15,214 nt of DNA from an uncultured Sutterella sp. (GTDB taxonomy: Bacteria > Pseudomonadota > Gammaproteobacteria > Burkholderiales > Burkholderiaceae_F). Positions 7,162 to 15,173 of this stretch are shown here, in pieces. Both the position numbers and the translations under genes were made by a program. The notes under the pieces are model-generated. The model saw nothing but the letters and a program-made list of their open reading frames with translations, did not search any database and had not been told where the DNA came from. Positions within the stretch are counted from its first letter, which is position 1, and each line of letters starts with the position of its first letter. The DNA lies in assembly GCA_905212345.1 (NCBI GenBank), contig CAJMEC010000043.1, positions 1 to 15,214 on the forward strand. Direction: 5' to 3'.

Positions 7162-8270
7162 TGGCAAAACAAGTTTTTTTAGATTTTGAAAAGCAAATTG
7201 AAGAGCTTCAAAGCAAAATCGACGAATTAAATGAAATGCAGGAAAAAGATGAGGGCAAAAAGATTGACCTGTCATCTGAAATTGAGCAGCTTCAGCACAA
7301 GACTGAAGAGCTTCTGAAAGAAACCTATGCTGAATTGACTCCGTGGCAGACGTCATTGGTTGCCCGCCATCCCCAGCGCCCCTACATGCTCGATTATGTG
7401 AACATGGTCTTCACGGATTTTCATGAATTGCACGGTGATCGTGCCTACGCTGACGATACCTCGATTGTGGGTGGTTTGGCTCGTTTGGCCGGTCAGCCCG
7501 TGGTGGTGATCGGTCATCAAAAGGGGCGTGACACGAAAGAGCGCATGATGCGCAACTTCGGTATGAGCCGACCGGAAGGCTACCGTAAAGCCTTGCGCCT
7601 GATGCGTTTGGCTGAAAAGTTTTCGCTTCCGGTCTTTACGTTTATCGACACACCGGGGGCTTATCCGGGTATCGGTGCCGAAGAGCGTGGCCAGTCTGAA
7701 GCCATCGGGCACAATCTCTATGAAATGAGCCACCTCAAAACCCCCATTATCGCCACCGTGATCGGAGAAGGTGGATCGGGTGGCGCCTTGGCTATTGCAG
7801 TGGCCGATACGGTCAATATTTTGCAGTACTCTATCTACTCGGTGATTAGCCCCGAGGGGTGCGCCTCTATTTTGTGGAAAGATGCCTCGCGTGCTCCGGA
7901 AGCAGCTCAGGCTTTAGGCTTGACTGCTGATCGTTTGCGTGAGTTAGGTTTGGTTGACCGTGTTCTTACTGAGCCAATGGGTGGAGCTCACCGTGATCCG
8001 CAGTTAATGGGAGCAAGTTTGAAGAAGACCTTGACCGATCAAATGCGTCATTTTGCCGCAATGAATGTCGATGAATTGGTAGCCCGTCGTTTGGAACGTT
8101 TGCTCTCCTACGGTAAGTTTGAGGAAAAAGAACTTGAAAAAATTCTTGAACCGATTGCTGAGCATGAATCCATAGATGAGGAGCACCTGGTTAAAACGAC
8201 CAAAAAACGCGTAACGCATAAAGTCTACAATGCTGACAAGAAAACTGAAGAATCCTCTGCAGATGCCTAA
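7161..8270 (+). CDS. accA: Acetyl-CoA carboxylase carboxyltransferase subunit alpha
   Basis: 369 residues. With AccD it transfers the carboxyl group from biotin on AccB to acetyl-CoA, giving malonyl-CoA for fatty-acid synthesis. Seen: an N-terminal coiled coil (FEKQIEELQSKIDEL), ELTPWQTSLVARHPQRPY (58-75), FHELHGDRAYADD, IGHQKGRDTKER, FIDTPGAYPGIGAEERGQSE (161-180) and IGEGGSGGALAIA (201-213), which forms the crotonase-fold oxyanion region. The core ends near RRLERLLSYGKF (309-320), where E. coli AccA stops. About 49 highly charged residues follow, so the tail is longer than usual. The start ATG overlaps the glycosylase stop as TAATG. accD is not in the window. Confidence 0.98.
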   Translation: MAKQVFLDFEKQIEELQSKIDELNEMQEKDEGKKIDLSSEIEQLQHKTEELLKETYAELTPWQTSLVARHPQRPYMLDYVNMVFTDFHELHGDRAYADDTSIVGGLARLAGQPVVVIGHQKGRDTKERMMRNFGMSRPEGYRKALRLMRLAEKFSLPVFTFIDTPGAYPGIGAEERGQSEAIGHNLYEMSHLKTPIIATVIGEGGSGGALAIAVADTVNILQYSIYSVISPEGCASILWKDASRAPEAAQALGLTADRLRELGLVDRVLTEPMGGAHRDPQLMGASLKKTLTDQMRHFAAMNVDELVARRLERLLSYGKFEEKELEKILEPIAEHESIDEEHLVKTTKKRVTHKVYNADKKTEESSADA

Positions 8271-9738
8271 GCGTCCTATTGCCTCCTTGTCGCTTCGTAC
8301 AGTTGAGGGCAAAATCCTTCAAGCACTTAGTGAGGCAATAGAAGGGGCATCGGGGCAAAATTCTGAAGCTAATCTCTTTTCAACACGCTCCGGATTCGGT
8401 GACAAGGTTCGTATTGTTGTTGGGTTTTCCGGCGGCAGGGATTCGGTTGCGCTTCTTAAATCTCTTTGTGTCTTGAGAGATAAGAGAAATAGTCCGGTTG
8501 CAGACATTCTTGCCTTGCATGTTCATCATTCATTGAGTCCGAACGCTAATAAATGGGCTAGGTTTTGTCGTCATATGGCTGAAGACCTGGATGTGCAATT
8601 TAAGGTTATGTACGTTCGGGTGAAAAGTAAAGGTGAGGGGATTGAAGCGGCAGCCCGCGAAGCTCGCTATGACGCTATTTTCAAGGCGGCGGCCTCTTTT
8701 GATGCGGATATGGTGATGACTGCGCACCACCAGGATGATCGTTTGGAGACATTTCTTATTCAATGGATGAGAGGAGCTGGTCCTGATGGATTGGCCACTT
8801 TCCCTATGGCCCGTACAGTGGGTTCTATCAAACTTGTTCGTCCGTTGATGCGTTTGCCTCGCGGACTGTTGGAGCGTTACCTTGAACTCTATCATATGGA
8901 TTGGGTAGAGGATGAGAGCAATGCCGATACGGCTTATTTGAGAAACGCTATTCGCCACGAAGTGCTTCCCGTTCTGGAAGCAATTCGACCGGGGTTTAAA
9001 GACGCAGCGGCTCGTTCTGTGGAGCTTGTTGCGCAGAGTGCCTCAATTTTGAGAGACGTTGCGCTTGAAGACTTAAAGCGCATGGAGACTCCAGATCATT
9101 CAATTGAATTAGATGCACTGCTTCAACTTCCTCACGCCCGACAAGCACTTGTTTTGCGCAGTTGGATTGAAAGTTTTGGACTTTTGCCACCTTCGAAAGC
9201 CAAGCTTGAAGATGCACTCAGGCAGGCTAGATTGACCGGTAATGATACAAAGTTGACAATTAAAATCGGGACTAATATGGAAATCCGGCGTCATGGCAAC
9301 GAGATTGTCATGCGAGAGAGCGTTGGTGTCAAAAAAGACAAGACCAGATTCGAAGTCCTCCACTGGCAGGGTCCAGGTCGCTATTCGTTGCCTTCCTGGG
9401 GAGGTGAATTGGTTATCACTGAGGCCTCAACCGGTGAGGCTGGTATTGAAGAAACCTATTTGAGGGACAGAAAACTTCAGGTTAAACCTCGTCAAGGTGG
9501 AGAGAAGCTGAAGCTCTATCGTAACCGTCCCCGTAAATATCTTAAAGATCTTTACCAAAAAGCAGGTATTGCGGAGTTTGACCGTCCCAAACTTCCCCTT
9601 CTTTGGAGCGGTGAAGATTTGATTTTTGTTGCAGGACTTGGGATGGACGTCCGCTATGAAACCGACGACCAAGAGGTGCGCCGTTACCATATTGAATTTA
9701 AAAAGGATGAGACGCTTTTATCACTGATGCAGGATTGA
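8230..9738 (+). CDS. tilS: tRNA(Ile)-lysidine synthase
   Basis: 502 residues from the first ATG. It uses ATP and lysine to convert C34 of tRNA-Ile(CAU) to lysidine, so that the tRNA reads AUA. Seen: PP-loop SGGRDS (residues 67-72), HVHHSLSPNANKWARFC (98-114), TAHHQDDRLETFLIQWMRGAG (164-184), RPLMRLPR and DWVEDESNADTAYLRNAIRHEVLP (224-247), and the TilS C-terminal domain with RNRPRKYLKDLYQKAGI and a terminal VAGLGMDVRYE. The start is uncertain: ATG 8230 and ATG 8263 (11 codons later) both lie inside the end of accA, and neither has a convincing Shine-Dalgarno. Either leaves a long pre-PP-loop segment of about 55-66 residues. It is the last gene of the cysS block; no terminator is visible after it. 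Confidence 0.96.
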   Translation: MLTRKLKNPLQMPKRPIASLSLRTVEGKILQALSEAIEGASGQNSEANLFSTRSGFGDKVRIVVGFSGGRDSVALLKSLCVLRDKRNSPVADILALHVHHSLSPNANKWARFCRHMAEDLDVQFKVMYVRVKSKGEGIEAAAREARYDAIFKAAASFDADMVMTAHHQDDRLETFLIQWMRGAGPDGLATFPMARTVGSIKLVRPLMRLPRGLLERYLELYHMDWVEDESNADTAYLRNAIRHEVLPVLEAIRPGFKDAAARSVELVAQSASILRDVALEDLKRMETPDHSIELDALLQLPHARQALVLRSWIESFGLLPPSKAKLEDALRQARLTGNDTKLTIKIGTNMEIRRHGNEIVMRESVGVKKDKTRFEVLHWQGPGRYSLPSWGGELVITEASTGEAGIEETYLRDRKLQVKPRQGGEKLKLYRNRPRKYLKDLYQKAGIAEFDRPKLPLLWSGEDLIFVAGLGMDVRYETDDQEVRRYHIEFKKDETLLSLMQD

Positions 9739-9897
9739 AAAGGAACAGGTCATAATAAAAAACAATCCCAATCTCTTGCCGAGTGTGCTCCTGTTGATGA
9801 CGTAAAATCTTTGCAAAACAAGGAACAAGCAGAGGAAGATACAGAGGCTAAAAACATTTTACGCGTATTGTTTCATTGGTTTGTTTCTACCCGGTAA
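9739..9897 (+). other. Open reading frame continuing in frame after the tilS stop, no normal start codon upstream
   Basis: After the tilS TGA (9736-9738) the same frame stays open for 52 codons to TAA at 9895-9897. The inferred sequence includes KKQSQSLAECAPVDDV and ends FHWFVSTR. An AAGGA stands right after the stop at 9740-9744, but no ATG, GTG or TTG follows at ribosome-binding distance; only ATA codons do. It could be a decayed small gene, a former tilS extension or chance. I do not call it a gene. Confidence 0.25.
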
Positions 9898-10183
9898 GTT
9901 TGAGTTTGTGAATTGGATTTCCCCATCGTTGTTTTATTAGCTTCATTTTTCAGTCAATACGGTAATCGATTTTGTAATTAAAAAACAGAAAATAGCATTA
10001 AGCACATTGAGAACATTCCTTTCATCGTTCCTTTCCAAAAAATTTGGGTAGCTGTTTTTCTGGTTATCAAAAGGGTGGAGCTCGCAAAAATTCAGATTTC
10101 CCTGGAGCAAAACTTGCCTTGAGTTCACAGCAACTTTATCAAATTCATATCAAGCTTAATGGGTTTCGCTAATTTTGATTTTA
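9739..10183. other. Intergenic region between tilS and the autotransporter
   Basis: About 450 AT-rich bases. The first 159 hold the in-frame extension noted separately. From 9898 to 10183 I see no credible gene, no RNA gene and no intrinsic terminator for the upstream operon. A 61-codon minus-strand frame at 9943-10128 has no recognisable features. Transcription from the cysS operon might therefore read towards the autotransporter. Confidence 0.6.
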
Positions 10184-10212
10184 TTGACTTTACTGTATTC
10201 TTATTGAATAAT
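10184..10212 (+). promoter_or_regulatory. Sigma70-type promoter of the autotransporter gene
   Basis: -35 TTGACT (10184-10189, 5 of 6 matches) and -10 AATAAT (10207-10212, 5 of 6 matches), separated by exactly 17 bases. It ends 28 bases before the ATG. This is the best-matching promoter in the window. Confidence 0.75.
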
Positions 10213-10228
10213 CCCAAACACTTTTCCG

Positions 10229-10233
10229 TAGGA
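10229..10233 (+). promoter_or_regulatory. Shine-Dalgarno site of the autotransporter gene
   Basis: TAGGA followed by 7 bases and then ATG at 10241. It supports this start, which also opens directly into a signal peptide. Confidence 0.65.
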
Positions 10234-10240
10234 CGATAAT

Positions 10241-13200
10241 ATGTTCAATAAAACTCTCATTGCAACTGCAGTTGCAGCTGCTGTTATTACAATTACCCCC
10301 CCCCAGACTTTAGCGAGTACATGGGAGGGAACAGAGTATGAGTTTAAAGATTTAGCTAGTAAAGGCGCATCAGAACTTAATAAATACGATAGCTTCATTA
10401 TTAATACCACCGGTGACCAAGGTGTGAGTGGTAATGGTTGGAATGTTCCAGACATTGACGGATCATGGTCTTGGGATGGTAAAAGCATAATTATCAACAC
10501 AAGTGACAACTCTGGTGCGAATCATGGCTACCAAACGACTGATAATCAACTAAATGGACATTTAAGTAATTTTGAAATTCATGTCAAAGGAAACGGATCT
10601 GATTTTGGCGTCTTCACTGAGGATTCGAATGCCCAATTCAAAGTATCTGCAGACCATATCACCATTGAGGCACCAGGACATGGCATTTTCAGTGCGGCAG
10701 TAGAAAAGCAACCTCATCTTATTGAACTGTCCGATTTTGAAACATTGACGATCGCTGCGGGTTCTGATGAAAATCAGGGATCTGGTATTGTCACAAACTT
10801 ACCTGGTGAAGTTTATTTGCATTCGGATAAAGAAAATAGTGAAATTCATATCAAATCATCAACTCAAAAGTACGACCACGTGGGTGCGATAACTAGTAAA
10901 ACAACACCTAGCTCGACTGTTTCTGAAGGTGTGTCTCAAATTAAACTCGAAGCTCACACTATCATTCTTAATGAAGATGACTCTGATAAAACAGGGTACA
11001 ACGGTATATATAGCGGTGAAAAGGGTTTTAAGATTAACGTCGGTGATGTTGCTTATGACAGTCAGATCAGTTTGATTGGCAAAGACATTCGAGTCTACGG
11101 CTCGTATTTTGGTATTGTTCAGAACGGTATGGGTACAGTTGCACTAAACGCAGAAGGCGGTACCAATTTGGTTAAATTAACATCAGATAACCTAAAGCCT
11201 TGGAATCCAGACTCAGACGAAGTTGTTGAAAATGCATTTTTACCTGCAGCTATTTTTGCAAATGGTGCTTCCAAAAAACAAAGCAATGTCAAACTTGAGG
11301 GACAAACTAACATTGTGAATGGCAACGATGGCAAGGGGATCGCTATTTACAGTCAAGGCTTGGCAGATGTTACTTTATCAGCAACTGGTACGAACGATAT
11401 CAGAGGAGCCGTTATCAGTGGAGTTCGGGGCAATGGCGAACAAAGTCCCGTGATAAATACCCTTGTTAACTTCAACGGTAATACAAATCTAAGTTCATCT
11501 TATATCGTTCAACACGAATATCCTAGTTCCAACTATCAATATGCTTTAGGTGTGTTGGCAATGGATGATAGTGAGATTAAGTACGCAGAAGGCTCCAATG
11601 TTAATATAGAGACGTATTTTTCTTCTGAAGATAGTCAAGGTCAAAGTATTCGCGAGCGGTTGCTATGGGCCTACGGAGGTACTGTTGATCTGGAAAATGT
11701 TAAATTAACGGCCAAAACCCAAAATGGGATGTCATTTGACAATAGTATTGGTATTGCGTTAGTTGCAAGTGATGGCGGAAATGTGAATGCAACAGGTCTT
11801 TTGACAGGCAGCCGAGTGGTTGGCGATATCGTCGGTGGCATCAACGGTTATGTTAACCTGAGTCTTGACCGAGGTAACGGAACTTATGTTCGTCGTAACA
11901 CTGTTGCCACGGATGCGGATATTCGAGGAAATGTTCTGGCAGCCAATGGCGGTATCGTAGATATTTCTTTAGGTTCTGGTTCGGTTTGGTTGGGACGGGC
12001 TGATGACTATCGTGACGCAGATCAAACGGATCAAACGTGGTCAGGTGTACACACGAAATTTTTTACGCCTCAGTTCAGTGATGAAATCGAATCTTCTGGC
12101 AAAGTCAATGTAACTCTTAATCAAGGAGCTATCTGGGCTGTTACCGGTCAAAGTTGGGTAACTACGTTAGCCGGTCAAGGAGGAATCGTTGACTTGTCTG
12201 GCGGATCAGACAGCAATTCCCACGCTTTACGGGTCTGGAATGTCCAAGGTAGCCATACATTTGTGCTCGACCTTAATCATCTTGATCACACAACGAGTGA
12301 CATGCTTTATTTGAAGACTCAGGATGTTTCACAGAATGGGTTAAATGTTGCTTCCAGTGTTGATCGTTCTAAGTCTGTATATGTTCAGAATATTGTTCTT
12401 GAAAACATTCAAGGCCTCGAACAAATGGCTCCGGGCACGCAGATACGTTTTGCAACAGTCGATGGGAATATTGCATTTAGACCTTATGGTGTCGAGGGTT
12501 CGGCAAATGTCGTTCAAATCTCGGATCAAGGTCTTGTGAATTCTGGATTTGTTATCGGTTCAGAAGATTATGATCCCGATAACAATGACAACTATAACGG
12601 TTCTACTAACACAGGTGACGCTGTTAAGCCTGGTGATGACTGGACAAGTAGTGCTTTTGGAAATGGCACTAACTGGTTCCTAACGCGTGATCCTTCCAAA
12701 GACACGATTTCGGATGCGGGTAAGACGGTTTTGAGTTTGTCAAAAGCCAACTACAGCACAGCTGTTTATATGGATACGCTCAATAAGCGCCAAGGCGAGG
12801 CGCGTTTTGCTGCCGGACAAGACCAAGGTTTGTGGATTCGCGTACGCCATGATGATATTGAAAAAGTTGATGCTTTCAAAAGCTCCAATACTATGACCGA
12901 AATTGGTTATGACTTGAAGGTTGATTCTGATAATGGAGAGCACCGTCGTGGGATCGCAATCGACTATATGAACGGTTCTTTGGATTATTCGGGTGTTCAT
13001 GGTTCGGGTGATATTGAGCGAGTTGGTGCTTGGTTATATGACACGTGGATGAGCAATGACGGTCACTACACAGACGTTGTGCTGAAATGGGGACATTTGG
13101 ACAATGGCTTTGATATTGTAGCTCCGAGCACTTATCAAGCGATTTCCGGTGATTATACTAATGACGTCTTCTCCGCTTCATTCGAATACGGCTATCGATG

Positions 13201-13612
13201 GATGGATGAGAATTCAAATTATATTGAGCCGCAAGTCCAATTCCAGTACTCTTACGTGACTGATGCAGACTATAGAACAAGCCAACAGTCAAAAGTTAAA
13301 CTTGACAGCATAAACAGCTATATTGCTCGCGTTGGTTTCAGAGCGGGGCATCATTGGGAAAACGACAAAGACATCTATGTCAAATTTAATCTTTTACATG
13401 AATTTGATGGCGATCAACGCGTTAAAACCTCTGATAGAAGTGGAAAGATGGACTTAACGATTAATAATGATGGAACGTGGGGTGATTTCGGTTTCGGTTT
13501 CTCTATGAAGATGAATAACGATAGTTATTTCTTTATTGATGCCGAAAAAATTGTTGGCAATGATTTTGGATCGACTTACCAAGTAAGTGGTGGAGTCCGC
13601 ATTAATTTCTAA
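10241..13612 (+). CDS. Autotransporter (type Va) with beta-helix-like passenger and C-terminal outer-membrane beta-barrel
   Basis: 1123 residues. A Sec signal peptide is at about 1-25 (MFNKTLIATAVAAAV, then TLA and likely cleavage). A long passenger of Gly/Asn/Ser-rich, beta-strand-like repeats follows (for example GGIVDISLGSGS, GGIVDLSGGSDS, GQTNIVNGNDGKG). An Asp/Asn-rich linker lies at about 776-793 and a helical segment with TLNKRQGEARFA before a 12-strand-type barrel from about residue 860. The chain ends in GGVRINF, with the terminal Phe recognised by the BAM machinery. I see no cysteine in the protein, as is usual for this secretion route. No protease triad or named adhesin domain was recognised, so the passenger's function is unknown; surface adhesion is a guess. 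The gene has its own promoter and terminator and is more AT-rich than the housekeeping genes around it. A C9 tract lies in the signal-peptide codons. Confidence 0.93.
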   Translation: MFNKTLIATAVAAAVITITPPQTLASTWEGTEYEFKDLASKGASELNKYDSFIINTTGDQGVSGNGWNVPDIDGSWSWDGKSIIINTSDNSGANHGYQTTDNQLNGHLSNFEIHVKGNGSDFGVFTEDSNAQFKVSADHITIEAPGHGIFSAAVEKQPHLIELSDFETLTIAAGSDENQGSGIVTNLPGEVYLHSDKENSEIHIKSSTQKYDHVGAITSKTTPSSTVSEGVSQIKLEAHTIILNEDDSDKTGYNGIYSGEKGFKINVGDVAYDSQISLIGKDIRVYGSYFGIVQNGMGTVALNAEGGTNLVKLTSDNLKPWNPDSDEVVENAFLPAAIFANGASKKQSNVKLEGQTNIVNGNDGKGIAIYSQGLADVTLSATGTNDIRGAVISGVRGNGEQSPVINTLVNFNGNTNLSSSYIVQHEYPSSNYQYALGVLAMDDSEIKYAEGSNVNIETYFSSEDSQGQSIRERLLWAYGGTVDLENVKLTAKTQNGMSFDNSIGIALVASDGGNVNATGLLTGSRVVGDIVGGINGYVNLSLDRGNGTYVRRNTVATDADIRGNVLAANGGIVDISLGSGSVWLGRADDYRDADQTDQTWSGVHTKFFTPQFSDEIESSGKVNVTLNQGAIWAVTGQSWVTTLAGQGGIVDLSGGSDSNSHALRVWNVQGSHTFVLDLNHLDHTTSDMLYLKTQDVSQNGLNVASSVDRSKSVYVQNIVLENIQGLEQMAPGTQIRFATVDGNIAFRPYGVEGSANVVQISDQGLVNSGFVIGSEDYDPDNNDNYNGSTNTGDAVKPGDDWTSSAFGNGTNWFLTRDPSKDTISDAGKTVLSLSKANYSTAVYMDTLNKRQGEARFAAGQDQGLWIRVRHDDIEKVDAFKSSNTMTEIGYDLKVDSDNGEHRRGIAIDYMNGSLDYSGVHGSGDIERVGAWLYDTWMSNDGHYTDVVLKWGHLDNGFDIVAPSTYQAISGDYTNDVFSASFEYGYRWMDENSNYIEPQVQFQYSYVTDADYRTSQQSKVKLDSINSYIARVGFRAGHHWENDKDIYVKFNLLHEFDGDQRVKTSDRSGKMDLTINNDGTWGDFGFGFSMKMNNDSYFFIDAEKIVGNDFGSTYQVSGGVRINF
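10296..10304 (+). repeat. Homopolymeric C9 tract in the autotransporter signal-peptide codons
   Basis: Nine consecutive C bases spanning codons 19-22 (Thr-Pro-Pro-Gln). The gene is in frame at nine C. With eight C the frame meets TAG at 10311-10313, and with ten C it meets TGA at 10339-10341. Tracts of this kind mutate in length by slipped-strand mispairing in known phase-variable surface genes. Confidence 0.9.
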
Positions 13613-13630
13613 TACTTGTTTGTTTAGTAC

Positions 13631-13669
13631 AAAACATCCCCTGAAATTTCACTTTAGGGGATGTTTTTT
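13631..13669 (+). terminator. Intrinsic terminator of the autotransporter gene
   Basis: Perfect 12-bp arms: AAAACATCCCCT at 13631-13642 and AGGGGATGTTTT at 13656-13667. The second arm merges into a run of six T. It starts 19 bases after the stop codon. Confidence 0.93.
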
Positions 13670-13886
13670 GTTCGCAGATACGGTAGGGCGACGTTTTATC
13701 CATATTTGTTTCATTGGAAGCTGTTTAAAATTTATTTGACTTGAGAGTTTCTTGATCATAGAGAAAAGTAATCCTAAAGTAAGCAGACATATTTTCTTTT
13801 TAAGATGAGTTCAGACTGGTTTCAGGTTGCTTGTACATTATTAAAAAACGGTGCTGTTCAAAAATTTTGGTATTTGTAATTGATAC

Positions 13887-13932
13887 AAAAAGGGAGTGTT
13901 AATAAGGCTTGGTAGTCTTCTAACACTCCCTT
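13887..13932 (-). terminator. Intrinsic terminator of the M20 amidohydrolase gene
   Basis: Arms AAGGGAGTGTTA (13890-13901) and TAACACTCCCTT (13921-13932) form a 12-bp stem with a 19-base loop. On the minus strand the hairpin is followed by a T run (plus-strand A 13887-13890). It begins 17 bases after the amidohydrolase stop. On the plus strand no T run follows, so it acts in one direction. Confidence 0.88.
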
Positions 13933-13948
13933 ATCAGTTCGACAAAAT

Positions 13949-15052
13949 TTAACCTAGATATTTAAGTGCAAAGGCCACCATGACTTTAACACCGTTATCA
14001 AGAGTTTCGGGATTAAGCTTCATATCTGGGTGATGCAACCCTGGGGTAGCACCAGCTCCGACACCGATATAAGCGGTGCGAAGGGACGGTTTCTTGATCT
14101 TAAAGAAGTGGAAGTCTTCACCGCCGCCGATACTCGTGGCACGAAGTTTATCCGCACCCAACGTTTCAGCGATGCAGTCGCTCATTTCTTTGACGAGTTC
14201 ATCGTCATATTCACAGGCAGGAATCACATCGCCTAAAAGCGTCATCTTGGCTTTACCGCCAAAAGCAGCTGCCGTGCTTTGAGCGCTCTTCTCAAGCTTT
14301 TCAAGCATGTCCTTCATAAGCGGATTGGTTTGAGCGCGCACGTCATACATGCAGTAGCCCTTATCAGGAATGACGTTAATAGCCGCACCGCCCACATCAA
14401 TCTTGGTGCATTTCATGGACCAGGTAAGCGTCGGCGCAAACTTCAGAAGGCCTGCATTTTGAACGATGGCCGCAAGCATTTCAGCGCAGTTCACACCCAA
14501 ATGCGGACGGGAAGCATGAGAGGAAAGCCCCTCGACATCAATGCGGACAAAGATGCTTGCTGAGTGCATCAATGCAGCTGCTACGGTGCCATCCGGAATA
14601 TCGGTAGCGGGACGGATATGAAGTCCTAAGGCGATATCAACGTCTTCAAGCACACCGTCATCGATAACGGACAAAGCGCCTTTGAGCGTTTCTTCACCGG
14701 GCTGAAAGAGCAACTTTAAGGTTCCGCGTTTAATCTTGCCCTGCAGGCGGGAGGCGATCGCTAAAAGCATTGCACAGTGAGAATCGTGACCGCAGGCATG
14801 AATAACCTTGTCTTCGCCGTTAACTTTAAAAGGCAGTGCGTCCATATCCGCACGAATCATGACGCACGGACCCGCTTCGGCGCCTTTTTCGACGGCGACG
14901 ACTCCGGTTTTGCCAACGCCAGTGGTTACTTCATAACCCATCTGCTTGAGTTTTTCAGCGATATAGGCGCTTGTCTTAAATTCTTGGAATCCCAATTCAG
15001 GAATTTGATGTAAATCGTTATAGACATCAACGACATTGAGTTCTTGGGCCAT
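13949..15052 (-). CDS. M20-family metallopeptidase (amidohydrolase, N-acyl-amino-acid/hippurate hydrolase type)
   Basis: 367 residues, cytoplasmic, no signal peptide. M20D enzymes cleave the amide of N-acylated amino acids or similar conjugates with a two-metal centre. Seen: LHQIPELGFQE (14-24), RADMDALP (67-74), HACGHDSH (85-92) with metal ligands C87 and H89, FQPGEET (116-122) holding the catalytic and metal-binding Glu pair, LGLH (H145), the lid/dimer region SSHASRPH (177-184), GGGEDF (309-314) and LHHPDM (339-344). All expected catalytic motifs are intact. AAGGAG stands 6 bases before the ATG, supporting the start. The substrate cannot be read from sequence; hippurate, N-acetyl amino acids or acylated diaminopimelate are all possible. 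It is transcribed alone, with its own terminator. Confidence 0.94.
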   Translation of the reverse strand: MAQELNVVDVYNDLHQIPELGFQEFKTSAYIAEKLKQMGYEVTTGVGKTGVVAVEKGAEAGPCVMIRADMDALPFKVNGEDKVIHACGHDSHCAMLLAIASRLQGKIKRGTLKLLFQPGEETLKGALSVIDDGVLEDVDIALGLHIRPATDIPDGTVAAALMHSASIFVRIDVEGLSSHASRPHLGVNCAEMLAAIVQNAGLLKFAPTLTWSMKCTKIDVGGAAINVIPDKGYCMYDVRAQTNPLMKDMLEKLEKSAQSTAAAFGGKAKMTLLGDVIPACEYDDELVKEMSDCIAETLGADKLRATSIGGGEDFHFFKIKKPSLRTAYIGVGAGATPGLHHPDMKLNPETLDNGVKVMVAFALKYLG

Positions 15053-15058
15053 TGGTTT

Positions 15059-15064
15059 CTCCTT
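15059..15064 (-). promoter_or_regulatory. Shine-Dalgarno site of the M20 amidohydrolase
   Basis: AAGGAG on the minus strand, 6 bases before ATG 15052. It is the strongest ribosome binding site in the window and fixes the start. Confidence 0.88.
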
Positions 15065-15066
15065 AA

Positions 15067-15078
15067 TTGATCGATCAA
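15067..15078. repeat. 12-bp perfect palindrome upstream of the amidohydrolase
   Basis: TTGATCGATCAA lies directly upstream of the amidohydrolase Shine-Dalgarno. Its position in the leader would suit an operator, but palindromes of this length also arise by chance. It is not an FNR box, because the half-sites are 2 rather than 4 bases apart. Confidence 0.35.
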
Positions 15079-15137
15079 CAATACAATTTAAGCAGGCTGA
15101 GAGGCAAAGAACAATAAGTAATTGTGGGTATAAAACG

Positions 15138-15165
15138 AAAAAAGGGAAGCTTTTGAAGCTTCCCT
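15138..15165 (-). terminator. Intrinsic terminator of the tRNA transcript
   Basis: 10-bp perfect arms AGGGAAGCTT (15143-15152) and AAGCTTCCCT (15156-15165) around a 3-base loop, followed on the minus strand by a run of T. It starts 8 bases past the tRNA CCA end. Confidence 0.9.
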
Positions 15166-15173
15166 CTTGAATT

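Noticed and set aside
10266..10290. GCAACTGCAGTTGC palindrome in the autotransporter signal-peptide codons
   Set aside because: It is explained by alternating Ala/Val/Thr codons in the hydrophobic core; there is no sign of a regulatory role.
13670..13886. Spacer after the autotransporter, examined for small genes, RNA genes or mobile-element remnants
   Set aside because: Apart from one copy of a 12-base direct repeat, I found no open frame with a ribosome binding site, no structured RNA and no inverted repeats.
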